DNA of 64,000 bases from Bacteroidales bacterium (lineage in GTDB: Bacteria > Bacteroidota > Bacteroidia > Bacteroidales > UBA932): assembly GCA_017423025.1 (NCBI GenBank), contig JAFPGC010000032.1, positions 19,918-83,917 on the forward strand, in the 5' to 3' direction. Shown here in pieces: positions 41,233 through 49,534 of this stretch. The notes under the pieces were generated by a model. It was not told where the DNA came from and did no database searches. It saw nothing but the letters and a program-made list of their open reading frames with translations. Position 1 is the first letter of the stretch, and each line of letters starts with the position of its first letter. Position numbers and translations under genes: made by a program.

Positions 41233-43011
41233 TTAAAAGTCATAGCTATAGGTTTCACGCACATCCACGTGGACGGGTTCGGCCGTAGAACCCACATTGG
41301 GATTGCTCACTACATCTTCCGTAGGGAACGGGACCACGAACATGGAAGCCTTGACGTCCACAAGGTCGTCTTCGGTGTTGTAAACAATGGAGGAATTGTC
41401 CCACTTATGGGCACCGGGACCGACATAATTGCCTTCATCGTCTACAACATAGTCTTTGTAAACTTTGGAGATACCATCCCAGTGGGAACGACGCTGGGCC
41501 TTCAGTTCGGCGATGCATGCGTCTACATCGTAGTAAGAGCGGCGTACGAAGTCGTACCAGTTGTCTCCTTCCAGGGACAGTTCCAGACGACGTTCTTTCC
41601 ATACGTCCTGAACGGTGACGGAGGTCAGCTGGGATGCGTTGGCACGGGCGCGGACCTTGTTCACATATTCAAGGGCTTCGGCATTGTTACCGGTAAGTAC
41701 GCAGGCTTCGGCATACACGAGGTAGATATCGGACAGGCGGAGGATATGGGTGGGCAGCTGGTAGCACATGCGGCTGGCGCTCACACCCAGGGCAGCCTGG
41801 TGGTCGGCGCCGCAGCCAAACAGGTGCTTGGCATAGTTAGCACCGGACTGGCAGCACCACTCATGGTTGGAACCGTTCTTTTCCAAACCCACCGGATAAT
41901 AGGTGTCGTCGAAGAAGAAGCGATAGAAATCGAAACCGCCACGGTCAATCCAGAAGTAGTCATACTTGTCACCGAACATCATCATGGTAGCGGCACGGCG
42001 GTCATCGGTGTTGGGACGCTGTTCGGGATCCTCGATGGCCGAAACGCCAAAGGCTTCCTGCAGGTCGATGCTGGGGCCTTTCCAGTCTCCCCAGATATCG
42101 CCGAACTCACTGAAACCGGTGAGTCCCACGTCGCTCTGGATGGAGTTCTGGGCCGTCCAGATGCCGGAGGTGGAGGTCCACTGCCAGGAGAAGAGGTTCT
42201 CGCCGGTCTGCTGGAACACGCTGGGGCTCAGACGGAAAACGTCGGAATACTTGGGTGTGAGACTGCGGCCGGAGTTTTCAATCACGTCCTTGGCACAGCG
42301 GGCGGCCATACCGAGGTCTTCCTGGCTGAGGGAACCACTCACACCGGCCTTGGTCAGATAAACCTTGGACAGAAGGCCTTCGGCGGCATAGTAGTCGATG
42401 CGGTTGTACTTGCCGATATTGGCGTCCTTCGGAAGGAGCTCCATGGCTTTCTCAAGGGTCATGATGATATATTCATACACATCGGCCTTCTGAACCTTCA
42501 CCTGCTCGTTGTAGGTGGCTTCCTTGATGACCTCGGTATTGTCGTGGATAATAGGTACGTCGCCGAAGGTGCGGACCAACAGGAAGTAAGCCATGGCTTT
42601 CCAGGCCAGTGCCTCGCCGATGGCCTTGTTCTTGGCGGCCTGGCTGGCGGTACCCGTAGAAGCAAGAATGTTCTTAATCACGGTATTGCACTGGGCATTT
42701 ACAGCCCAGAGGGAATAAGCCATATTCTTGAGGTCTGCATCGGTACCGTTGACCGTAAGGGTGGAATAGGGACTGCTGCCCTGGTACACATTTCCGCACA
42801 TGGTTTCGGAACCATAGATGTAGAAGCGGATGATGTCGTACCACGGGGAGTTATACAGATAGTTTACCGACTGCTCCACCTGCGTGTCATTCTGGTAGTA
42901 GTTGGCAGTGGTATAACTGTCTTCGGCCGGACGGTCCAGGAATTTGGCGCAGGAAGCGAATACCAGGACGGCGGCTGCCAGGGTAAGGATATATTTGAAA
43001 GTATTTTTCAT
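41233..43011 (-). CDS. susD: SusD/RagB family starch-binding-type outer-membrane lipoprotein
   Basis: This 592-residue lipoprotein (VFASC lipobox) has the SusD order: N-terminal KFLDRPAEDSYTTANYYQND, TPR-like helices (SLWAVNAQCNTVIKNI, AKNKAIGEALAWKAMAYFLLV) and C-terminal LRLSDIYLVYAEAC, ALEYVNKVRARAN and WKERRLELSLEGDNWYDFVRR. It caps the SusC barrel and passes oligosaccharides into it. The second in-frame ATG (43011) is preferred to one at 43026 because GGAGGA precedes it at Shine-Dalgarno distance, an unusual feature in this phylum. It follows susC directly. Confidence 0.94.
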   Translation of the reverse strand: MKNTFKYILTLAAAVLVFASCAKFLDRPAEDSYTTANYYQNDTQVEQSVNYLYNSPWYDIIRFYIYGSETMCGNVYQGSSPYSTLTVNGTDADLKNMAYSLWAVNAQCNTVIKNILASTGTASQAAKNKAIGEALAWKAMAYFLLVRTFGDVPIIHDNTEVIKEATYNEQVKVQKADVYEYIIMTLEKAMELLPKDANIGKYNRIDYYAAEGLLSKVYLTKAGVSGSLSQEDLGMAARCAKDVIENSGRSLTPKYSDVFRLSPSVFQQTGENLFSWQWTSTSGIWTAQNSIQSDVGLTGFSEFGDIWGDWKGPSIDLQEAFGVSAIEDPEQRPNTDDRRAATMMMFGDKYDYFWIDRGGFDFYRFFFDDTYYPVGLEKNGSNHEWCCQSGANYAKHLFGCGADHQAALGVSASRMCYQLPTHILRLSDIYLVYAEACVLTGNNAEALEYVNKVRARANASQLTSVTVQDVWKERRLELSLEGDNWYDFVRRSYYDVDACIAELKAQRRSHWDGISKVYKDYVVDDEGNYVGPGAHKWDNSSIVYNTEDDLVDVKASMFVVPFPTEDVVSNPNVGSTAEPVHVDVRETYSYDF

Positions 43012-43027
43012 CTTGTTGTCCTCCATT

Positions 43028-46000
43028 TTAGAAAGTGATGTTCAGGCCGAAGGAACAAGTCATCGGGGAAGGATAACGTCCGTTATCCACACCGAAAGTC
43101 AGACCGCTGGAGTCCTGGGTAGAAGCACCCACTTCCGGATCATAACCCATATACTTGGTGAAGGTATAGAGATTCTGAATATTGCAGTAAACGCGGACAT
43201 TCTCAATCTTAACCTTGGAGAGCACGCTCTTGGGGAAGTTGTAACCCAGGGTGATGTTCTTGATGCGCAGATAGGAGCCATCCTCCACGTAACGGTCGCT
43301 CAGGCGGTCGTTGTCGTTGGGGTCGGCAATGGTGGGACGGGGAGTCTTGGTATCGGCATTGGCCACGCGTACGTTGGTAACATCGTTTAACCAGTCCCTG
43401 GAAGCGTCGATGGCCTCCAGACGGGCACGGTTGGCAATGCTGTTGTGCTGGTTCACCCAGACACTGTTCATGTGCACCAGACCGTTGTAACCCTGGCCCA
43501 TCATATTGTAGTTGAGAACCTTGTTACCTACGGAACCACTGAGGAAAATGCTCAGGTCCACGTTCTTGTAACGGAAGGTATTGGTCCAGCCGAAGGTGAA
43601 CTTGGGCAGCGGAGAACCGATGTTGGTACGGTCCAGCTCGTTGATGACGCCGTCCTTGTTCACATCCTCGAACTTGAGGTCACCGGGCCATACGGTGGTG
43701 TTGCGGTTGAACACGCCGTCGGCGGGGAACTTCTCGGCCTTGGGGGAATTCATGATGTCTTCGAAGTCCTTGTAAACGCCCACGACCTTGTAACCGTAGA
43801 AGTTGTAGAGGGACTCACCGATCTCGGTCACGGACACGATATCGTTCCACTGGCCGTAACCTACGAGCTGAGCGTTGGCGCTCCCGTCCAGGGCGACGAG
43901 TTTGTTCTGGTTGAAGGAAATCTGGAAGTTGGAATCCCAGCTGAAGTTCTTCCCGTCGATGGGGTGCGTATCCAGGGTAATTTCCAGACCGCGGTTGCGG
44001 ATGGTACCGTAGTTGCCCTTAGGGGCAGCCAGAGCAGAAGATCCGTTACCCTGGGTACCCATATAGGAAGGAAGGCTCATGGACATGAGCATGTCGGAAG
44101 AAACCTTCTGGTAGAGGTCTACGGTGAGGTTGAGACGGTTCTGGAAGAAATTGAGGTCGAAGCCCACGTTGATCTGCTGCTGCTTCTCCCAGTGGATACC
44201 CGTATTGGAAATGTTGGCGGGACGCTGGCTGTCACCCAGGGCGCTGGGCATTTTGCTCATGCCCGACTCCCAGGCACCGGAGCCGATGTTGGCGTTACCG
44301 GTCTGGCCCCAGCCCAGACGGATCTTACCGTCGTTGAGAACGTTCTTATTGGTGAAGAATTTCTCGTTGGTGAAACGCCAGCTGCCGGCTACGGAATGGA
44401 AGCCAGCCCAACGGTTATCCGGACCGAAGTTAGAGGATCCGTCGTAACGGAAGGTGTAGGTGAGCAGGTAGCGGTTGTCGTAGTTGTAGGTCTCACGGGT
44501 AAAGAAAGAGGCCATGGCGGAGGAGCCGAAACCGGATCCAACCGTGGGCGTACCCGTTGCCAGACGCAGGTTGTGGATTTCATCCGAAGGAAGGTCCGTA
44601 TTGGCACCGCTTAGATAACTCCATCTGGATTCCCAGGCTTCCTGACCCACCATGGCGGTGAGGCTGTGCTTGCCGAAGGTATTGGCATAGGTGAGGTAGT
44701 TCTTGATGGACCAGTAGGTGCTGGAATTACGCTGCTGGCTCACGGAGTTGCTACCCTGCTGGAAAGTACCCAGGGAGATCTTGGGTTTGTACGTATCGGC
44801 CTGAGAAGCGCTGATGTCGAAACCTACTTCACTGCGCCATACGAAGTGCTTGATGGGAGTGAGCTCGGCATAGATGTTACCGGTGAGCTTCTGACGTTTG
44901 AGGAGGTTTTCGTTATACATGGCGAGAGCCACCGGGTTGCGGGTGGTATAACCTTCGCGCACCACGGTTGAGTAGTTGCCATCGATGTCGTAGACCGGGA
45001 TATCGGGCAGGGAAGACAGGGAGTAGAAGATGACACCTTCCTGACCGTCAGCCAGTTTCAGATTATCGTGGGTGAGGGCATAAGTAGCGTTCACACCCAG
45101 TTTGAACCATTCCTTGAGCTGGGCGTCCAGGTTGGTGCGGAAGCTCAGACGGTCAAAGTTGGAACCGATGATGGTACCCTGCTGGTTCATATAGGAACCG
45201 GACACATAGTACTGGACCTTCTCGGAACCGCCGGTGGCGCTCACCTGGTGCTGGTGCTGGATGGCGGTGCGGAACACCTCGTCCTGCCAGTTGGTACCCT
45301 TGCCCAGGATGGTAGGATCGGCATAGAGGGCATTGGCGGAAACTTCGCCAAGGGACACCATGTCGTTATAATATTCAGCGTATTCGCGCAAGTTCATCAT
45401 GTCAATGCGGCTGGTCTGGCGGGAAACGGCCACCATGCCGTCATAGCTGAACTTGGCGTCGCCGGCCTTACCGTGCTTGGTGGTGATGAGAACAACACCG
45501 TTAGCGCCTTGAGCACCGTAGATAGCGGTAGCGGAAGCATCCTTCAGGATTTCCATGCTCACGATATCGGCCGGGTTGATGGTAGATAGCGGGGAAATGG
45601 TGGAAACGCGGCCATTACCCAAGGCATCGCCCAGACCGAAGTCGGCACCGGAGTTGCCGCCACCCTGGACGATTACGCCGTCAATGACGTACAGAGGTTC
45701 GGCATTGGCGTTAACCGTGGCTTGACCACGAACGCGGATAGAGGAGCTAGAACCCGGGGCACCGGAAGTCTGCACAGCGCTCACACCGGCGGCGCGGCCC
45801 TGCAGGGACTGGTCCAGGTTGGTGATGATGGAGCCCTTCAGGTCTTCCTCCTTCATGGAAACGGAAGCGCCGGAGAGGTCACTCCTTTTCATGACACCGT
45901 AACCCACGACGACAACCTCGTCGAGGAATTCGGCATCCTCTTTCAGGAGTACGTTGATGACAGACTGGCTGCCCACAACAATCTCCTGCGTTGCATAGCC

Positions 46001-46216
46001 GATGGAAGAGAACACGAGCGTAGCGCCGGGCTTCACCGTGATCACGTAGTTTCCATCCAGGTCTGTGATGACACCATTGTTGGTGCCCTTCTCCATTACC
46101 GAGACTCCGATCGCCGGTCCCAGATCATCGGAAACCGTACCCGTCACCTTGTTCTGTGCGAACAGGGCAGCGGAGGCGAGGAGCGCCAGCATGAAGGTCA
46201 CAACTTTTTGTTTCAT
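43028..46216 (-). CDS. susC: SusC/RagA family TonB-dependent outer-membrane transporter
   Basis: This 1062-residue protein has a cleavable signal peptide (ending ALFAQ, ~residue 21), a CarboxypepD-regulatory-like domain (~22-105, VTGTVSDDLGPAIGVSV), the SusC TonB-box-type segment LDEVVVVGYG near 98, a plug domain (~115-235, SIRVRGQATVNANAEPLYVI, ILKDASATAIYGAQGANGVV) and a 22-strand barrel ending LNITF. It imports oligosaccharides released at the surface, using TonB energy. It is preceded 28 nt upstream by the GH5 mannanase and followed at once by susD. Confidence 0.96.
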   Translation of the reverse strand: MKQKVVTFMLALLASAALFAQNKVTGTVSDDLGPAIGVSVMEKGTNNGVITDLDGNYVITVKPGATLVFSSIGYATQEIVVGSQSVINVLLKEDAEFLDEVVVVGYGVMKRSDLSGASVSMKEEDLKGSIITNLDQSLQGRAAGVSAVQTSGAPGSSSSIRVRGQATVNANAEPLYVIDGVIVQGGGNSGADFGLGDALGNGRVSTISPLSTINPADIVSMEILKDASATAIYGAQGANGVVLITTKHGKAGDAKFSYDGMVAVSRQTSRIDMMNLREYAEYYNDMVSLGEVSANALYADPTILGKGTNWQDEVFRTAIQHQHQVSATGGSEKVQYYVSGSYMNQQGTIIGSNFDRLSFRTNLDAQLKEWFKLGVNATYALTHDNLKLADGQEGVIFYSLSSLPDIPVYDIDGNYSTVVREGYTTRNPVALAMYNENLLKRQKLTGNIYAELTPIKHFVWRSEVGFDISASQADTYKPKISLGTFQQGSNSVSQQRNSSTYWSIKNYLTYANTFGKHSLTAMVGQEAWESRWSYLSGANTDLPSDEIHNLRLATGTPTVGSGFGSSAMASFFTRETYNYDNRYLLTYTFRYDGSSNFGPDNRWAGFHSVAGSWRFTNEKFFTNKNVLNDGKIRLGWGQTGNANIGSGAWESGMSKMPSALGDSQRPANISNTGIHWEKQQQINVGFDLNFFQNRLNLTVDLYQKVSSDMLMSMSLPSYMGTQGNGSSALAAPKGNYGTIRNRGLEITLDTHPIDGKNFSWDSNFQISFNQNKLVALDGSANAQLVGYGQWNDIVSVTEIGESLYNFYGYKVVGVYKDFEDIMNSPKAEKFPADGVFNRNTTVWPGDLKFEDVNKDGVINELDRTNIGSPLPKFTFGWTNTFRYKNVDLSIFLSGSVGNKVLNYNMMGQGYNGLVHMNSVWVNQHNSIANRARLEAIDASRDWLNDVTNVRVANADTKTPRPTIADPNDNDRLSDRYVEDGSYLRIKNITLGYNFPKSVLSKVKIENVRVYCNIQNLYTFTKYMGYDPEVGASTQDSSGLTFGVDNGRYPSPMTCSFGLNITF

Positions 46217-46244
46217 GCTACTAGATTTGTTGGTTAATTATAAA

Positions 46245-47513
46245 TTATTGGTTTAGATTTGAAATTGCCTCTTTGATAACGTCTACGGTGTAATCCGTTA
46301 CGTAAACGCCATTGAGTCCCTGGGCCTCCTGGGCCGGGTCTCCGGCATAAGGGTCACCGTGTTCCCACTGTTCGTGCAGCGGACGGGCAAGACCGCTCCA
46401 GCCCCAGAAGTTGACACCCTGGAGCATACCGCCCACCTGGGAGAACACATAAGCATAATAGGTATCGCGTGCGCGCGTGGTAGCGTCCATGGAAGGAGAG
46501 AAGCCGTCCCGGGGGAAGCCGAATTCTTCCAGCACCACCGGTAGTCCCAGCCTGCGAGCCAGGTCATGATGCCGGCCGATGTAATCAGCCGTCTTTTCCA
46601 TGGCAGCCGGAAGGTCTTCCTCCAGGCTGGCTGCTTTGGCCCAGCTCCAGTTGTAGGGCCAGATGTGGATGGTCATGTAATCTACGCCGGGAATGGAGTT
46701 GACGCGCTCCGTGAGTTCCCAACTGTTTTCGCAGCCCATCAGACCTTCGTTGCCGGTAGAAATCATATGGTTGGGATCCAGTTCCCTGATAAGGCGGGCA
46801 CTTTCCGTGAGCCAGCCGATGAAGGCGTCCTGGATTTCCTTTTCGGAAGAGAAGCAGCGGGGCTCGTTGCCAATCTGCCAGGAGAAGATGGCAGGGTCTT
46901 CCTTGTAAGGCTTGCCCGTGATGGAATTGGTGCGGCCGACGATGGCACGCACATGGTTATAGAAAAGTTCCTGGGCCTCTTTGCAGGTCTGGAACTTGCG
47001 CATCTGCTGCATGAAGGGCCAATAGCCATCCACCAGCGGAATCAGGGCCTTCTCACCGGTAGCCCATTCCAAGTACTGGCCATAACCTCCGCTCCATTCC
47101 CAGGAGTTGTTCAGATAGAGGACAGCCTGCATGTCCCGCTTGCCCAGTTCCACCAGGAAACGGTCCAGCCCCACCAGAAGGGTTTCGTTATAAACGCCGG
47201 GCTCTACTTCCAGGGTAGGTTCCACGCGGGAGAAAACGCCATTGGCGCCCTGTGCACCTACCAGAACACGAAGGTTGGTAAGGCCGAGGGCTTTGAGCGT
47301 ATCCAGCTCCTGCGTAAGACGCTCAAAATCACCGCCTTCTCCATCGGAAGCCAGAATAGGTCCATACCAGAAATTGGTGCCGATGAACGTATACGGCCTG
47401 CCGTCGCGCACGAACTGACCGTCCTGCACGGTGACGAAAGAAGGAGTTTGGGAACAGCTGAGGGCGATGAGGGCAGTGCACACCCATCCCGCCAGTTTTG
47501 GTGTTATTTTCAT
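46245..47513 (-). CDS. GH5_7-like beta-mannanase lipoprotein, first gene of the PUL operon
   Basis: This 422-residue lipoprotein (ALSC, Cys20) of GH5 has a barrel beginning FVRDGRPYTFIGTNFWYG. It contains LTNLRVLVG, LYLNNSWEWSGGYGQYLEW, acid/base Glu217 in FSWQIGNEPRC and nucleophile Glu330 in VVLEEFGFPRDG, with VDYMTIHIWPYNW between them. This set of motifs is that of subfamily GH5_7, which is mannan-specific. The second ATG (47513) was preferred because it gives a Lys-containing signal peptide start; the ATG at 47528 is an alternative. Its promoter region is the only sizable gap before the operon. Confidence 0.9.
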   Translation of the reverse strand: MKITPKLAGWVCTALIALSCSQTPSFVTVQDGQFVRDGRPYTFIGTNFWYGPILASDGEGGDFERLTQELDTLKALGLTNLRVLVGAQGANGVFSRVEPTLEVEPGVYNETLLVGLDRFLVELGKRDMQAVLYLNNSWEWSGGYGQYLEWATGEKALIPLVDGYWPFMQQMRKFQTCKEAQELFYNHVRAIVGRTNSITGKPYKEDPAIFSWQIGNEPRCFSSEKEIQDAFIGWLTESARLIRELDPNHMISTGNEGLMGCENSWELTERVNSIPGVDYMTIHIWPYNWSWAKAASLEEDLPAAMEKTADYIGRHHDLARRLGLPVVLEEFGFPRDGFSPSMDATTRARDTYYAYVFSQVGGMLQGVNFWGWSGLARPLHEQWEHGDPYAGDPAQEAQGLNGVYVTDYTVDVIKEAISNLNQ

Positions 47514-47544
47514 TATGTTGGCCGACATAAATAATGTTACAGTG

Positions 47545-47573
47545 CAAAATTACACCTTATCCGTCAGCACAAA
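47545..47573 (-). promoter_or_regulatory. Likely promoter of the glucomannan PUL operon
   Basis: The minus strand has -7 TAATTTTG (47545-47552) and a TTTG at 47570-47573; the 17-nt spacing is slightly short. It is the only promoter-like match found before the 13 co-directional genes. The 139-nt gap (47514-47652) is strongly AT-rich around 47570-47610, where an AraC-type activator could bind; no clear direct repeats were seen. Confidence 0.5.
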
Positions 47574-47652
47574 AAATGAAAATTTATCTAATTCTGATAC
47601 TTTTTTAACATGGCGTTATTCTACGCTGCGCTAAGAATCACACGGAGAGGTC

Positions 47653-48531
47653 CTAAACGTACACCCTGTTCTTGGTAAAGAGGGCGCGGAAATCGCGGGG
47701 GGTGTAGCCGCGACGGGCCTTGAAAATGCGGTTGAAATTGGAGAGGTTGTTGAAACCGCAGGCGTAGCAAATTTCGGAGATGCTGGTGGTGGTATCCACC
47801 AGCAGGCGGGCTGCATTCCCCAGACGGACGTCGATGATGTAATCCGACAGGGTGCGGGTGGTATGCTGCTTGAAAAAGCGGCTGAAGGCGCTGGGGGCCA
47901 TCCCCACCAGGGCCGACAAGTCTTCCAGGCGCAGATCTTCCGCGTAATGGTTTGATATATATTCTTTTACCTTGGCAACGCGGCGGCTTTCCCTATCGGC
48001 CTTCACATCGGCAAAAGAGGTGGAAGCCAAGGTTCTGGCGCCCTGGTCCTGGGAAAGCTCGTAGAGAATCTTGAGCATGGTGAGAAACTGCTCGAATTTC
48101 TCGTTCATGGTGGGCAGACTGTCCAGGAAATTATACACGCGCAGAATGCCGGTCATGGAGAAAGCCACCCCCATGCGGGCCTTCTCGAACATTTTGCGTA
48201 TAGAGGCAAACTGGGTGCGGCCCAACAGGCGCTCGTCCAATAGCGTAGACGAAAACTGAATAGTGATTTCCCTCACATCCGGTTCCGTGCAGTTTCCCTG
48301 CTGCCAGGCATGTTCAAGGCCGTTTCCGGTAACCAGCACCAAATCGTAATGGCCTATTTCTTCAATGCTGTCCCCCACAACCCGGTGAACACCACGGCCA
48401 TGCTCCACAAAATTGAGCTCAAATTCCTGATGCGAATGGATGGGATAGAGGAACTCGCTCTTGTGACGCTCTACGATGTAAAAACAGTCTTTTTCGGTAA
48501 TGGGCGGCGTTTCCCGTAATACTTTTGCCAT
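47653..48531 (-). CDS. AraC-family transcriptional regulator of the glycan locus
   Basis: This 292-residue protein has an N-terminal cupin-like sensing domain (PIHSHQEFELNFVEHGRGVH, DLVLVTGNGLEHAW) and a C-terminal double helix-turn-helix of AraC type (~190-292, EDLRLEDLSALVGMAPSAFS and ISEICYACGFNNLSNFNRIF, then TPRDFR). The cupin end suggests a soluble sugar effector. It lies immediately upstream of the PUL on the same strand, separated by the promoter gap. By position it is the probable activator of the operon, since no hybrid two-component or ECF-sigma/anti-sigma regulator is present at this locus. Confidence 0.9.
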   Translation of the reverse strand: MAKVLRETPPITEKDCFYIVERHKSEFLYPIHSHQEFELNFVEHGRGVHRVVGDSIEEIGHYDLVLVTGNGLEHAWQQGNCTEPDVREITIQFSSTLLDERLLGRTQFASIRKMFEKARMGVAFSMTGILRVYNFLDSLPTMNEKFEQFLTMLKILYELSQDQGARTLASTSFADVKADRESRRVAKVKEYISNHYAEDLRLEDLSALVGMAPSAFSRFFKQHTTRTLSDYIIDVRLGNAARLLVDTTTSISEICYACGFNNLSNFNRIFKARRGYTPRDFRALFTKNRVYV

Positions 48532-48548
48532 AAAATGATATTTATTTG

Positions 48549-49010
48549 CTAATACGCCGCAGTCTGACGGGAAATATTCAGTTGCTGGATCTTGTACGTC
48601 TCCTGCCCCGAGGAAGTTGCATAAATGGTAACCTGGAAAAGTTCACCGCCGGCATTGAGCTGGCCAATCAAATACTTCTTATTGGCTTCGGAAGCCTTGT
48701 GGGTAACCTCGAAGGAGCGGGGTGTATTGGAGGAGAAAAAGTTGCGAAGAATCTCGCGGGCCTGTTTCTTGGAACAGTTGCGGGAGGTGGAGAGGACGGT
48801 TACGTCCAGATTGTCTGCAAACCAGGTGGACAGGGAGGCCTCGTCTCCAGCCGCCAGGTACTTGGTGATGGAAGAGAAAACGGAGAATTCTCCTCCCTGC
48901 GGCTGCTGGGTACGGGCATTGGTATTGGAAATAAGGAAAGACTGGGCGCCGGCACCCAGACTCACCAGAAGTGCAGCCACTACGGTAAAGGTATGCAGAA
49001 GTTTGTTCAT
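48549..49010 (-). CDS. DUF4783 domain secreted protein
   Basis: This 153-residue protein has a cleavable signal peptide (MNKLLHTFTVVAALLVSLGAGAQ) and a small alpha/beta domain resembling the NTF2-like DUF4783 family of Bacteroidota (FSSITKYLAAGDEASLSTWF, VLSTSRNCSKKQAREILRNF, then strands ending YKIQQLNISR). The function is unknown. The ATG at 49010 was chosen because the longer frame adds residues before the signal peptide. It is divergent from rlmH and lies 17 nt before the AraC gene start on the same strand. Confidence 0.75.
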   Translation of the reverse strand: MNKLLHTFTVVAALLVSLGAGAQSFLISNTNARTQQPQGGEFSVFSSITKYLAAGDEASLSTWFADNLDVTVLSTSRNCSKKQAREILRNFFSSNTPRSFEVTHKASEANKKYLIGQLNAGGELFQVTIYATSSGQETYKIQQLNISRQTAAY

Positions 49011-49022
49011 TTGCCTGCATAC

Positions 49023-49053
49023 TTGCAAATTCCGCGCCGAATCGCTACATTTG
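49023..49053 (+). promoter_or_regulatory. Promoter of rlmH and the histidine kinase gene
   Basis: A -33 TTG (49023-49025) and -7 TACATTTG (49046-49053) are 20 nt apart. The -7 box ends seven nt before the rlmH ATG, implying a leaderless message. Confidence 0.6.
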
Positions 49054-49060
49054 TGCTGGT

Positions 49061-49534
49061 ATGGAAATCAAACTCATCACGGTAGGAAAAACGGATGTTT
49101 CCTGGGTCCGGGAGGGCCTGGATCTGTACGGATCCCGGCTCAAACACTACGTCCCCTTCTCTGTGGTGGAGATTCCCGAACTCAAGAAAGTATCGGCCCT
49201 TACCCAGGCCCAGATCAAGGAAAAGGAAGGGGAACTCATCCTCAAGCTGGTGGGGCCGCAGGACCTTCTGGTGCTTTTGGATGAACACGGTCACGAATAC
49301 CGCTCCCTGGAATTTGCCGACCACCTGCAAAAACTCATGGCCAGGGGTTCCAAGAGCCTGGTCTTTGTGATAGGCGGGGCCTACGGTTTCTCGGATGCCG
49401 TTTACAACCGCTCGTTCGAGAGAATTTCCCTCTCCCGCATGACTTTTTCGCACCAGATGGTTCGCACGATTTTTGCGGAACAGCTGTACCGGGCTTTCAC
49501 CATCCTGAAGGGAGAGCCCTATCATCATGAATAG
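49061..49534 (+). CDS. rlmH: 23S rRNA (pseudouridine(1915)-N3)-methyltransferase RlmH
   Basis: This 157-residue SPOUT-class methyltransferase modifies pseudouridine 1915 in helix 69 of 23S rRNA. MEIKLITVGKTD at the start, the LLVLLDEHGHEYRSLEFA strand, the knot segment LVFVIGGAYGFSD and the C-terminal RTIFAEQLYRAF with the family Tyr are all present. The length is normal. It overlaps the histidine kinase gene by eight nt. Confidence 0.96.
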   Translation: MEIKLITVGKTDVSWVREGLDLYGSRLKHYVPFSVVEIPELKKVSALTQAQIKEKEGELILKLVGPQDLLVLLDEHGHEYRSLEFADHLQKLMARGSKSLVFVIGGAYGFSDAVYNRSFERISLSRMTFSHQMVRTIFAEQLYRAFTILKGEPYHHE

